Assembly: GCF_014206875.1 (NCBI RefSeq) | Contig: NZ_JACIJO010000001.1 | Coordinates: 744,001-808,000 of the forward strand | Length of the DNA: 64,000 bases | DNA from: Algoriphagus iocasae | Lineage (GTDB): Bacteria > Bacteroidota > Bacteroidia > Cytophagales > Cyclobacteriaceae | Direction of reading: 5' to 3' | Shown: positions 15,661 to 23,792 of the stretch, in pieces | How the letters are laid out: the number at the start of each line of letters is the position of its first letter | Numbering within the stretch: the first letter of the stretch is position 1 | The notes under the pieces: generated by a model | Database searches by the model: none | Seen by the model: the letters and a program-made list of their open reading frames with translations, nothing else | What the model was told of the DNA's origin: nothing | Made by a program: the position numbers and the translations under genes

Positions 15661-16315
15661 GATAATTCTCATCTTGTCCATAGATGAAAAGAAGTGATCC
15701 GTCTTTGATAAAATCAATTGCTTTGGATGAAATTTCTGTTGGAAGTGCTGGACAACCCAAGCTTCTTCCGAGTCTTCCAGTGTTCTTTGCAAATTCTTCC
15801 CGTGCATAATCGGCACCATGAATCACAATGGCACGGTTTCTCGCCTGATCGTTAAACCCTTGCTCTAATCCATCCAGACGTAAAGAATAACCATGTTTGC
15901 CCTGATAAGTCTCCGCAGTTTTATAGAAGCCAAGGCTGCTTTGGTAGGATTCAGGTTTGTTGGAAAACTTGCTTGCCATCAGATTTCCAGAATTTCTACC
16001 ATGAGAAACAACGGTATTTAAAAGAACCAGTTGATTGGTAGGATCGATGATCCAAAGACGCTTTTCTGTAGATGGAAGACTGAAATCAATGATGGTAATC
16101 ACTTTGGATTTCAGTTCCGAGTTCAATTTTTGCCAACCTTTCAAAGCAATATCAAAAACCTCTTTTTTTGGGAGAGCCTCTGTTTTCTCTGCAAGTTGTT
16201 CATAAAGTGAAATTGGATTCTCAGTTATTACCTTTTCCATGGGATTTGCTTCTTCTGGAGAGAATGCAAAGCTGAAGATCCAAAGTATGGGTAGTAATAA
16301 GTTTGTTGAAATCAT
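15611..16315 (-). CDS. L,D-transpeptidase catalytic domain protein (murein LDT family 2)
   Basis: A 234-residue exported protein of the YkuD_2-type family, distinct in sequence from the two LdtD-like neighbours. Signal-like N-terminus (1-20). The catalytic site is IHGADYA (His166) and GRSLGCPALP (Cys188), where the family uses SxGCP instead of SHGCIR. Preceding conserved segments are IIDFSLPSTEKRLWIID, LLNTVVSHGRNSG and SSLGFYKTAETYQGKHGYSLRLDGLE. Relatives are thought to act on peptidoglycan; specificity is unknown. It converges on and overlaps the second LdtD-like gene. Confidence 0.85.
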   Translation of the reverse strand: MISTNLLLPILWIFSFAFSPEEANPMEKVITENPISLYEQLAEKTEALPKKEVFDIALKGWQKLNSELKSKVITIIDFSLPSTEKRLWIIDPTNQLVLLNTVVSHGRNSGNLMASKFSNKPESYQSSLGFYKTAETYQGKHGYSLRLDGLEQGFNDQARNRAIVIHGADYAREEFAKNTGRLGRSLGCPALPTEISSKAIDFIKDGSLLFIYGQDENYLKSSSLIRSLEQLSAP

Positions 16316-16472
16316 GTAATTCGGGTGATTTTACAAAGGTACAAGGTTCATTTGTGGGATAAAAGTTCCAAAGGATCAGAACATTAATAAATTTTGTTAA
16401 GGAACTTGATGATGAGTTTGGAACCTAAATAAGGATTCTTTCGGTTAAATGGGTGCATGATTACACAACGGC

Positions 16473-16503
16473 TTTCATCGCGAAATATTATTCTGTAGTT
16501 TTG
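16473..16503 (+). promoter_or_regulatory. Promoter candidate for queD-folE
   Basis: TTTC (16473-16476), a 19-base spacer and TAGTTTTG (16496-16503) resemble the Bacteroidota -33/-7 consensus. It would give a leader of about 100 bases before queD. The rest of the 296-base gap is AT-rich, and I could not identify a riboswitch in it. Confidence 0.45.
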
Positions 16504-16611
16504 CAGCCTGTTTAAAAATTAAAATACTGAACAGTAAGGTTTTAATGATTGTGTTTAAAATTATTTCGAAAAAGGTAAACAAAATTAAATCTTCCTCTGT
16601 TCAATAAGCGC

Positions 16612-17022
16612 ATGAAAGTTACCGTATTTAGAAAAGAGCATTTTAATGCCGCTCATCGTTTAAACAACCCAGATTGGACTGAGGAGCAGAACAAGGCTTT
16701 TTTCGGAAAGTGTAATAATCCGCATTATCACGGACACAACTATGAGTTGGTCGTGGTCTTGCGAGGGGAAGTAGATCCGGCAACGGGCTATGTATACGAT
16801 ATGAAATTGCTCAGCGATCTGATCAAAGAGCATGTTTTAAATAGATTTGATCATAAAAATTTAAACCTGGATACCGATGAATTCAGTCAACTTAACCCAA
16901 CCGCCGAAAACATTGCAGTGGTTATTTGGAATATTTTGAGGGAAAAAATTGATCGGAAATTCGAATTAAAGATTCGACTTTATGAAACGGAAAGAAACTT
17001 TGTTGAATACGATGGGAATTAA
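16612..17022 (+). CDS. queD: 6-pyruvoyl-tetrahydropterin synthase / 6-carboxytetrahydropterin synthase
   Basis: T-fold enzyme acting on dihydroneopterin triphosphate. Zinc ligands are His15 (FNAAHRL) and the two His of HGHNY (40, 42). The catalytic Cys34 lies in GKCNNPHYHGHNY, and substrate-binding Glu residues occur near the C-terminus (LYETERN). The length of 136 residues is typical of QueD/PTPS. It is overlapped by or abuts folE, whose product supplies its substrate; queD-folE pairing fits queuosine or another tetrahydropterin route. Sequence alone does not separate QueD from PTPS activity. Confidence 0.87.
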   Translation: MKVTVFRKEHFNAAHRLNNPDWTEEQNKAFFGKCNNPHYHGHNYELVVVLRGEVDPATGYVYDMKLLSDLIKEHVLNRFDHKNLNLDTDEFSQLNPTAENIAVVIWNILREKIDRKFELKIRLYETERNFVEYDGN

Positions 17023-17686
17023 TATTGCCAGAGCATCATTTGAGGAAATTGGAGAAGAGCATGTAGGTACATCTCTTGAGACTCCACTTAGAGAAGATGC
17101 ATTTGAAATGGATGATGAGCTGAAAATCGAATTGATCGAAAAGCATTTCCGTGAAATCATGCATATCATGGGGCTGGACTTGACTGACGATAGTTTGAAA
17201 GGAACACCTCATCGAGTAGCCAAAATGTATGTGAAAGAAGTGTTCAGCGGGTTGAATCCAAAGAATAAGCCTACGGCAAAACTTTTTGAAAATAAATATA
17301 AGTACAATGAAATGTTGGTGGAGAAAGACATCACATTCCATTCACATTGCGAGCACCATTTCGTGCCGATTTATGGCAAAGCGCATGTCGCCTATATTTC
17401 AGGTGGAGAGGTGATCGGACTTTCTAAAATCAATAGAATCGTTCAATATTTTGCAAAAAGACCTCAGGTTCAGGAAAGACTGACCATGCAAATCGGAAAC
17501 GAATTGAAAGAGGTTTTGAAAACTGACGATGTAGCAGTCATTATGGATGCAAATCACATGTGTGTGAGTTCACGAGGAGTGCAGGATACAAACAGTTCCA
17601 CAGTGACATCATTCTTCTCAGGGAAGTTTGAAAAAGATGAACAATCGAGAAATGAATTTTTGAAATACATATCTCTGGAAAAATAA
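17012..17686 (+). CDS. folE: GTP cyclohydrolase I
   Basis: Converts GTP to 7,8-dihydroneopterin triphosphate, entering folate and queuosine synthesis. Zinc ligands are in HSHCEHHFVPIYG, and Cys plus substrate residues are in ANHMCVSSRGVQD. The conserved TPHRVAKMY and GLSKINRIVQYFAKRPQVQERLT segments are present. I chose the ATG at 17012, which overlaps the queD stop by eleven bases; the frame is also open from an ATG at 16982, adding ten residues without family similarity. A terminator follows. Confidence 0.95.
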   Translation: MGINIARASFEEIGEEHVGTSLETPLREDAFEMDDELKIELIEKHFREIMHIMGLDLTDDSLKGTPHRVAKMYVKEVFSGLNPKNKPTAKLFENKYKYNEMLVEKDITFHSHCEHHFVPIYGKAHVAYISGGEVIGLSKINRIVQYFAKRPQVQERLTMQIGNELKEVLKTDDVAVIMDANHMCVSSRGVQDTNSSTVTSFFSGKFEKDEQSRNEFLKYISLEK

Positions 17687-17710
17687 TTTTAAAGTAACTA
17701 GACCAACATT

Positions 17711-17739
17711 AAACCGGGCCATTTAGCCCGGTTTTTTTG
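17711..17739 (+). terminator. Terminator of queD-folE
   Basis: AAACCGGGC pairs with GCCCGGTTT across a CATTTA loop, followed by T7. It lies 24 bases after folE, facing the convergent sulfatase gene. Confidence 0.9.
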
Positions 17740-17767
17740 TTTTATGACTTAAAATAGAGGGCTTTTC

Positions 17768-19207
17768 CTAAAGAGATAAAACCATTTTATTATTTGAAGT
17801 ATTCTCGTCTAGAACTGGCATTGACTGATACCAAGAAACCACTTTATCAGTTAGTTTTTTCACGATATCAGGATAGGTTTCTGCAAGATTATGTTTTTCT
17901 CCCGGATCATTTACGATTTGATACAATTCCGGCCTTCCTCCATCATAATCACATAAAAGTTTCCAGTTTCCATCGCGAACTGCCAAATCAGGAAGATTTT
18001 CGATTCCATAATAATTTTTCCTATCAGGAGGTCTGCTGTAAAAAATAGGAGCTTTTCTGGATGCTGTAGATTTCCCTAGAATTGTTTCAATCATATTTTC
18101 ACCGTCCAAAACTGATTTTTTTTCAGGTTGGAGTCCTGTAAACTCTAGCAGTGAAGGCATCATGTCGATTGCCGAGAACACAGATTCCTTGTTGCGGGAA
18201 CCTATTGCTTTTTCATCGAGGTAACTCGCTCCCCAGACAATCAAGGAAGAGCGAATTCCTCCTTCATATAAATGAGTTTTATATCCTTTGAGGTTACCTG
18301 CTTGCCCGGCTCCAAGTTCCGGACCGTTGTCAGAGCAGATCAAAATCAAGGTATTCTCGCTTAACTCGGGATTGGATTTGATGTAATCAAATAATTTACC
18401 GAACTGCTGATCCATAGCTTCCAGAACGGCTAGGTATAAACCTCTTTTTCCCGCTTCTTTGGCAAGCCCATAATCCTCAAATGGAGGCCAATAAGGGCTG
18501 TGTACATCATCAGGCCAGATATTGACGTAAAAGGGTTGTTCTTTATTTTCGGCCTTATCTATAAACTGGATCGCTTCATCAATAAATCCAGTGGTAATCT
18601 CTGATCGCTGCATCCAAGTAACTGGCTCACCCAATATTTCCGCATCTTGCCAGATCCTTCCAACTTTTCCAGTTTCATCTTTAGTCAATGGAAGGAGTTT
18701 AGCCCCCAATCCTTCAAAATTGGTCAAAGATTCATCAAAACCGTAAGAGGTAATCTGTGGTGCATCGGTTACATCTCGCTGTCCACCCATATGCCATTTT
18801 CCAAAATGACCAGTTGCGTACCCGGCTTCTTGGAGTCTTCTTGCCAACATGGGGGCTTTGGGATCGAGCCAGCTTGCCATGCCCCTTTTTTGATTTTGGG
18901 CTCGATTATCTAAGTAGGAAGTAATATTCCAACGCTGTGGATAGGTTCCAGTAGATATAGCCACTCGGGAAGGAGAGCAAATAGGAGAGTTGACATAAAA
19001 CTGCTCAAAGCTGATCCCTTCCGAAGCCATTTGATCAAAATTGGGAGTCTGGGCATCCTTATTTCCGAAACTTGAAAAATCCGCCCAACCCATATCGTCA
19101 ATAAAGATCAGGATAATGTTGGGCTGTTTATTGGGCTTAGGTTTTGGAGAAATGAAGCTATTAAGGCTTAATAAAGTAAGAATTGATAATACATAAACTC
19201 TTTTCAT
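17768..19207 (-). CDS. Exported sulfatase (arylsulfatase A family)
   Basis: A 479-residue hydrolase of sulfate esters. The signal peptide (1-20) is followed by the metal site NIILIFIDDMGWADF (Asp37, Asp38) and the formylglycine signature CSPSR (Cys77 to Arg81), so an FGE-type maturase elsewhere is required. Downstream GHFGKWHMGG, DDVHSPYWPP, LILICSDNGPE and GIRSSLIVWG complete the sulfatase core. The substrate is unknown; in marine-type Bacteroidota such enzymes usually attack sulfated polysaccharides, but no SusC/D pair or glycoside hydrolase is nearby. Confidence 0.92.
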   Translation of the reverse strand: MKRVYVLSILTLLSLNSFISPKPKPNKQPNIILIFIDDMGWADFSSFGNKDAQTPNFDQMASEGISFEQFYVNSPICSPSRVAISTGTYPQRWNITSYLDNRAQNQKRGMASWLDPKAPMLARRLQEAGYATGHFGKWHMGGQRDVTDAPQITSYGFDESLTNFEGLGAKLLPLTKDETGKVGRIWQDAEILGEPVTWMQRSEITTGFIDEAIQFIDKAENKEQPFYVNIWPDDVHSPYWPPFEDYGLAKEAGKRGLYLAVLEAMDQQFGKLFDYIKSNPELSENTLILICSDNGPELGAGQAGNLKGYKTHLYEGGIRSSLIVWGASYLDEKAIGSRNKESVFSAIDMMPSLLEFTGLQPEKKSVLDGENMIETILGKSTASRKAPIFYSRPPDRKNYYGIENLPDLAVRDGNWKLLCDYDGGRPELYQIVNDPGEKHNLAETYPDIVKKLTDKVVSWYQSMPVLDENTSNNKMVLSL

Positions 19208-19721
19208 AGGTTAAAAATATGTCGGATGCTTAGGTTTTGAAAATGGTTTCTGCCTCAATGTACAATAGTCATGTAATTTGGCCTATTTCATATTCTATGG
19301 CTGGAGCGAATACCTGATGATCTCCAGCAATAAAATGGAAAATGGTTTTCTGTGATTGTCCAAATTGGTAGGTGATATTTCCTTATATAGCCTTTTATCA
19401 ACTTGTTGGATTAAGAAAGTATTTTTCCATTTGTCCTTGAACTATTTAGTAAGAAGTCTGAATTCCCGAAAAAACCTCCTCCGAAAATTTTTTCCCGATC
19501 TGTTGATTTAAATCCACATCTATAAAATATAAGTGTCTGAAAATCTGTGTTATATGATTTTAAAGGTTGGTTTAAGAGTCTGGAATAGTGTTGGTATTAT
19601 AATAGGGGTAATAAAGAAGGAAAAAAGATTGAACCTGTTGCAAACAGAGTTTTTTAAGGCCCTAATCAGGTCGAATACGTGACAATTCTTTTTGATTTGT
19701 TTCACCTTAAACTCTAGAATC
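19208..19721. other. Gene-free interval upstream of the DUF4136 gene
   Basis: About 510 AT-rich bases between divergent genes. I find no convincing reading frame, tRNA or repeat. A weak CTGTT-GCA-AACAG stem followed by a T run lies near 19634-19655, and no good -33/-7 pair is evident. Confidence 0.5.
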
Positions 19722-20312
19722 ATGAAAAAATTAACTTATTTATTAATAGCCACTTTTATCAGTATGACATTCATTTCCTGCTCTAATAATGGGATGAAAG
19801 TAGTCACAAGAGAGGATGGAGATACGAGTCTCTCTGGGTACAATACGTATGCATGGATTTCAGAGAAGCAGAATATACCAAATGCATATGCACTTTTAGG
19901 TTCAAATGAGGCTTTGGTTTTCAATAATGAATCTTCTCAAAAAATGATTAAAGATGCTGTTGAACTTCAAATGGCAGCTAGGGGATTTAAGAAGGATGCT
20001 CAAAACCCTGACATGTTAATCAACTTTGAAGTTTTAGAAGATGATACAGAATTGAGAAAATATATTTTGGACAATGGACAGGATTATTTAGGGTTTGGAC
20101 CAAGATCTGAATCAGTTCAGATGATTCCTGTGGATGAAGGAACGGTCTTGATAAACTTTATGGATTCAAGATCAGGAAATCAGATTTGGCAAGGATATGC
20201 TTCCGGAGCATTGGAAGAGAAAGACATTAAAAATATGAGTGCCATGCAGGAAAAAGTTGGAGCAATATTCGAAGATTTTGACTTCAACCAGTTTAATACG
20301 AGTTCACAATAA
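19722..20312 (+). CDS. DUF4136 family lipoprotein
   Basis: A 196-residue lipoprotein. The start at 19722 gives a classic signal (MKKLTYLLIATFISMTFISC) with Cys20 as lipid anchor; an alternative start ten codons upstream adds no recognisable sequence. DUF4136 landmarks are LSGYNTYAWI, then DAVELQMAARGFKKDAQNPDMLINFEVLE, and late LINFMDSRSGNQIWQGYASGALEE. The function of the family is unknown. A terminator follows, so it is monocistronic. Confidence 0.85.
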   Translation: MKKLTYLLIATFISMTFISCSNNGMKVVTREDGDTSLSGYNTYAWISEKQNIPNAYALLGSNEALVFNNESSQKMIKDAVELQMAARGFKKDAQNPDMLINFEVLEDDTELRKYILDNGQDYLGFGPRSESVQMIPVDEGTVLINFMDSRSGNQIWQGYASGALEEKDIKNMSAMQEKVGAIFEDFDFNQFNTSSQ

Positions 20313-20330
20313 TTAGTAGAGTATCCTAGA

Positions 20331-20359
20331 AGCCCGGGCTTAAAGCCTGGGTTTTTTTA
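20331..20359 (+). terminator. Terminator of DUF4136 gene
   Basis: AGCCCGGGCTT pairs with AAAGCCTGGGTTT (one G-T) and ends in T7. It lies 18 bases after the stop. Confidence 0.85.
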
Positions 20360-20411
20360 TGCTTTTTTCAAATTCAAATTAAAAATGAAATAGGGAGGCA
20401 GATCCGGATAT

Positions 20412-20861
20412 TTATTTATTGTCATCATCTTTTTTCTTTCGGATTTCAGATTGTCTCATCGGCATTTGGTCTATTAATCTGAAAAGTTGATCAGTAGACA
20501 AAAATTCATTTTTACGAAGCTTTACACCTCCATCCAGACCGATGAGTATTATTTCAAATTCGGAGCTATTGCGCAAATCTTTTTTGAGACTGGAATTCAG
20601 GTTTTCCCAAGGAGCATCTTGTTCAAATCCTTTTTGAAAGGAACCTGGAGTGAATTTGAATACTACTATGCGTCTTTCTTCCAGCCCTTTTAAGTGATCT
20701 TCTAGTTCCTGAATCTGAGTTTTAAAAAGTTGATTTTGTGGATTAGTTGTTTGGATCAGTACTAGTCGATTTTTCCATTGATAAGAAGACAGAGATTGGG
20801 AATAGACGGAAAGGGAATTCAAAATTAAAATTGTAAAGATGAATAGTTTCTTAAGGCACAT
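20412..20861 (-). CDS. DUF4174 domain protein, exported
   Basis: A 149-residue protein with a signal peptide (1-22, ...SVYSQ). The mature part has a thioredoxin-like pattern without a CxxC: LSSYQWKNRLVLIQTTNPQNQLFKTQ, ERRIVVFKF, FEIILIGLDGGVKLRKNE and the family's C-terminal LIDQMPMRQSEIRKKK. DUF4174 is found in bacteria as a small secreted protein of unknown role. It is divergent from the following lipoprotein gene. Confidence 0.8.
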   Translation of the reverse strand: MCLKKLFIFTILILNSLSVYSQSLSSYQWKNRLVLIQTTNPQNQLFKTQIQELEDHLKGLEERRIVVFKFTPGSFQKGFEQDAPWENLNSSLKKDLRNSSEFEIILIGLDGGVKLRKNEFLSTDQLFRLIDQMPMRQSEIRKKKDDDNK

Positions 20862-20945
20862 AATGGCCTAACCTTTCAAATGCAATAAAGTTTGAGATTT
20901 TTAGTTTTCATTCTCACTACCTATCTTATTAGGAAATTAAGATCG

Positions 20946-22079
20946 ATGAAAAACTTTTTACTGCTTTGCCTTATTCCAGTGCTTTTTGCCTGCAACGAAA
21001 AGACCCAAGAAACACCTTCAGAATCCTATATACCCGAGCTGGTAATAAAAGATAGTTTGGTGATAGATAATCTCACACAGTTAACCTTGATCGATGTGAA
21101 GGAAGATAATTCGGAGTATCTGTTTTATGATTTTAAAACCAAAGAGTTTTTAAGAGTTGATAGCTCAGGAGATATATTACTAAGAGCAAATAGAACGGGA
21201 GATGGAAAAGATAATTACAAGTCATCTTATTTTTATACGGCCAATTATTCAGGAAATGATGAAATTATGCTGACTACTAATTCAGAATATTTTAGGTATG
21301 ATCTCAATTTCAATTTGAAAGAAAGTCAACCTATGGAGTTTGTTTTGTTAACCAGGAGATCAGGTGAAAATAGAGCTGCTCAATCCTATGGAAGTTATTT
21401 GTATACATTTTCTGTGGAACTACAGGACATGGACAAAGTTTATAATTCAGGAATTTTTAATATTTCCTATCCCTTATTGACAATAAGGGATTTAGCTACT
21501 TTAAAACGCATAAGTGCAGATTCACTTCCCAAAGAAAGCCAACCTGCAATTCATAATGGGATGTTTCTTAGTTTCGATCCAATTGTTCAATTTAGAAAGG
21601 ATGAAATGTTTGTTCTTTTCCCATATTCCCCAGAAATATATGTTTATAATTTCCCCGAATTAAAATTGAAGTCTACATGGGAATTGAATCCTTCTAAGGA
21701 GTATAAGCAAACTTTACCAACAAATTCTACACAAAATTTTGATGGTTTCTTCAAAGACCTGGCAGGTTCTCAATACACCGGGTTAGCGTTTTCTAATGAT
21801 TACTTAGTGACCATGTTCCAAGGGGCGGTTCCACAGGAGGAGGTAGATGCATTGCCGAGAAATGTCGTTGGGGATAAGCGTTATATGGCATTGGAAGAAA
21901 AGTATAAAAGCGAAATGTATTACCAAGTATTCAAAGGAGAGGAAAAAATCTGGGAAGGAACCTGGGACGTAAATCTAAGTTCAGTTCGCGATGTGCTTTA
22001 TTCCAATGCAAAGCCTGGAGAAGATCCTGATGCCGTAGAAAAGGATGTTCAGACTTTTTACTTTTATGAATTGAGATAA
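20946..22079 (+). CDS. DUF4221-like lipoprotein
   Basis: A lipoprotein of about 377 residues. The start at 20946 gives MKNFLLLCLIPVLFAC with Cys16 as the lipid anchor; an ATG at 20892 would add 18 residues in front of the signal. The mature chain reads like a beta-propeller (repeated YLFYDFKTKEFLRVD, MLTTNSEYFRYD, FVLFPYSPEIYVYNFPELKLKSTWEL) and resembles DUF4221 proteins of Bacteroidota, whose role is unknown. It is followed 12 bases later by the phosphotriesterase-family gene, so the two are likely cotranscribed. Confidence 0.65.
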   Translation: MKNFLLLCLIPVLFACNEKTQETPSESYIPELVIKDSLVIDNLTQLTLIDVKEDNSEYLFYDFKTKEFLRVDSSGDILLRANRTGDGKDNYKSSYFYTANYSGNDEIMLTTNSEYFRYDLNFNLKESQPMEFVLLTRRSGENRAAQSYGSYLYTFSVELQDMDKVYNSGIFNISYPLLTIRDLATLKRISADSLPKESQPAIHNGMFLSFDPIVQFRKDEMFVLFPYSPEIYVYNFPELKLKSTWELNPSKEYKQTLPTNSTQNFDGFFKDLAGSQYTGLAFSNDYLVTMFQGAVPQEEVDALPRNVVGDKRYMALEEKYKSEMYYQVFKGEEKIWEGTWDVNLSSVRDVLYSNAKPGEDPDAVEKDVQTFYFYELR

Positions 22080-22091
22080 GTAAATTCAAGC

Positions 22092-23099
22092 ATGCGAAGT
22101 CGTTATTATTTCTTATTGCTGATTGCGATATTTTCTTTTTCATGCTCTAAACCAGCAAATGAAGAAAAGGCCGGTTTCAACTCGGTTACCGGACCCATCT
22201 CATTAGATTCCCTAGGTCTTACTCTAGTCCATGAACATATGCTGGTGGATTTTATAGGAGCGGACTCGGTATCTCCAGATCGTTATAGTCGGGAGGAAGT
22301 AATTACCAAGGTTTTACCCTATTTGCTCGAGGTGAAGAAGTATGGCGTAAAAACTATTTTTGATTGTACTCCGAGTTTCTTGACGAAGGATCCTGAGTTG
22401 CTTAAAGAACTTAGTGAAAAATCAGGGATCCAACTAATCACGAATACTGGGTTTTATGGGGCAGTAGGAGGGAAATATTTACCTGATTTTGTCTTCCAAG
22501 AAAATGCTTCCCAATTGGCCGAAAGATGGATGGATGAGTTTGAAAAGGGGATTGAAAATACTGGGATCAAACCGGGATTTATCAAGATTTCCGTCAATGA
22601 AGAGGATCCTTTGCTGGAAGTGGATGCAAAACTGGTTAGAGCTGCAGGCATAACCAATGAAAACACAGGGTTATTGATTTATTCTCACACTGGTACCTGG
22701 AATACTGCCAAACAAGAAGTCGAAATCCTGCAAAAGATGGGAGTTGATCCATCGGCATTCGTTTGGGTTCATGCACAAGCAGAACAGGATTTTCAAAATT
22801 ACCTTATAGCTGCTCAACTTGGAGTTTGGATCAGTCTAGATGGTATAGGTTGGAGTATCGATGAATATGTAGACCGCTTACTTTTCGCCAAGGAAAATGG
22901 GATTTTGGGAAATGTTCTGATTTCCCATGATGCAGGTTGGTACGATCCTGCCAAACCCGATGGGGGAGATTTTCAGCCATTCACCAACATTTTCGAAAAG
23001 TTGATGCCTGAATTGAACGCAAAGGGATTTGATGAAGCGGATTGGGATCTTCTTTTAAAAGAAAATCCAAAGCGGGCTTTTGGAGAAAATAAAAAATAG
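22092..23099 (+). CDS. Phosphotriesterase-family lipoprotein
   Basis: A 335-residue amidohydrolase-superfamily protein anchored by a lipobox (FSFSC, Cys18). Metal ligands match the PTE family: HEH (His47, His49), the carboxylatable Lys165 (PGFIKIS), His199 (YSHTG), His227 (VHAQAE) and Asp280 (SHDAG). Family members include lactonases and phosphotriesterases; the surface-anchored Bacteroidota members are uncharacterised. It probably forms an operon with the upstream DUF4221-like lipoprotein gene. Confidence 0.87.
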   Translation: MRSRYYFLLLIAIFSFSCSKPANEEKAGFNSVTGPISLDSLGLTLVHEHMLVDFIGADSVSPDRYSREEVITKVLPYLLEVKKYGVKTIFDCTPSFLTKDPELLKELSEKSGIQLITNTGFYGAVGGKYLPDFVFQENASQLAERWMDEFEKGIENTGIKPGFIKISVNEEDPLLEVDAKLVRAAGITNENTGLLIYSHTGTWNTAKQEVEILQKMGVDPSAFVWVHAQAEQDFQNYLIAAQLGVWISLDGIGWSIDEYVDRLLFAKENGILGNVLISHDAGWYDPAKPDGGDFQPFTNIFEKLMPELNAKGFDEADWDLLLKENPKRAFGENKK

Positions 23100-23109
23100 G
23101 AAAGAGAGC

Positions 23110-23712
23110 TTACTTTAATTTGAATCCGATTCTGTAAGTAGCCATCAGGTACCACGGCCAATAACCGTTAAAAGATGACATGCTAACCAATGCAGAATTT
23201 CTACGGTTTTCATTTTTGCTTTTCCAATCGAAAATTACTTGCTGGGTGTAGCCTAATCTTGCAAATTTATTTATACTATAAAGGTACTCATAGTAGTTTC
23301 CAAAATCGTCATATCGAAGCACAGCCCCCTCTGTGCTATTCTCGCTTCCTATTTGAAAAGAAGGTCCTATGGCCAAAGAAATTCTAAAGTCATTTTTTGT
23401 TTTTAGGACATCGTATTTGAAAGTAACATTGGTAAAAAGCCCTGATGAATTATCCTGTCCAAATTTTGGGTCATCATAATTATCAAATGATTTAATAGAT
23501 TGATAATAGGTTAATGATGGGTTCAGGGAAGTTTTTTTGCCTAAGGCAAAACTCAGTTCATTGCTTAAATTAATTCCAAAAAGCCCAATATTCCCATCTA
23601 TTGCGGGACCAATTCCCACATTATATATGAGATTTTTATTCTCTTGTGAAAACCCGGTTGTTTGTAGGGAAAAAGTTAAAAGGGCAAATAGGGGAAGAAA
23701 AAATCTGTTCAT
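23110..23712 (-). CDS. Outer-membrane beta-barrel protein (paralogue A)
   Basis: A 200-residue exported protein (signal 1-22, ...TGFSQ) of about eight predicted strands with alternating hydrophobic residues: LIYNVGIGPAIDGNIGLFGINLSNELSFALGKKTSLNPSLTYY, FTNVTFKYDVL, FRISLAIGPSFQIG, FARLGYTQQVIFDW, and a C-terminal WYLMATYRIGFKLK. It is clearly related to the gene at 25565-26173, with an M28 peptidase gene between the two. The function is unknown. Confidence 0.75.
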   Translation of the reverse strand: MNRFFLPLFALLTFSLQTTGFSQENKNLIYNVGIGPAIDGNIGLFGINLSNELSFALGKKTSLNPSLTYYQSIKSFDNYDDPKFGQDNSSGLFTNVTFKYDVLKTKNDFRISLAIGPSFQIGSENSTEGAVLRYDDFGNYYEYLYSINKFARLGYTQQVIFDWKSKNENRRNSALVSMSSFNGYWPWYLMATYRIGFKLK

Positions 23713-23792
23713 TGGTTTAGTTTTTAAATTGAGGCAAACCTAGTAAAAAAAAGTTAGTTAAAATTAAATTTTAATTTTCTTTAATTAATAAT

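Noticed and set aside
15640-15692. Terminator at the overlap of the two convergent L,D-transpeptidase genes
   Set aside because: The AAGATGAG/CTCATCTT stem has only eight pairs, a long loop and no T run, so it is too weak to list.
16503-16611. PreQ1 or other riboswitch in the queD leader
   Set aside because: I could not find the short stem-loop with A-rich tail expected for a preQ1 aptamer close to the start codon.
17768-19207. Polysaccharide utilisation locus around the sulfatase
   Set aside because: No SusC/SusD pair, glycoside hydrolase or dedicated regulator is adjacent.
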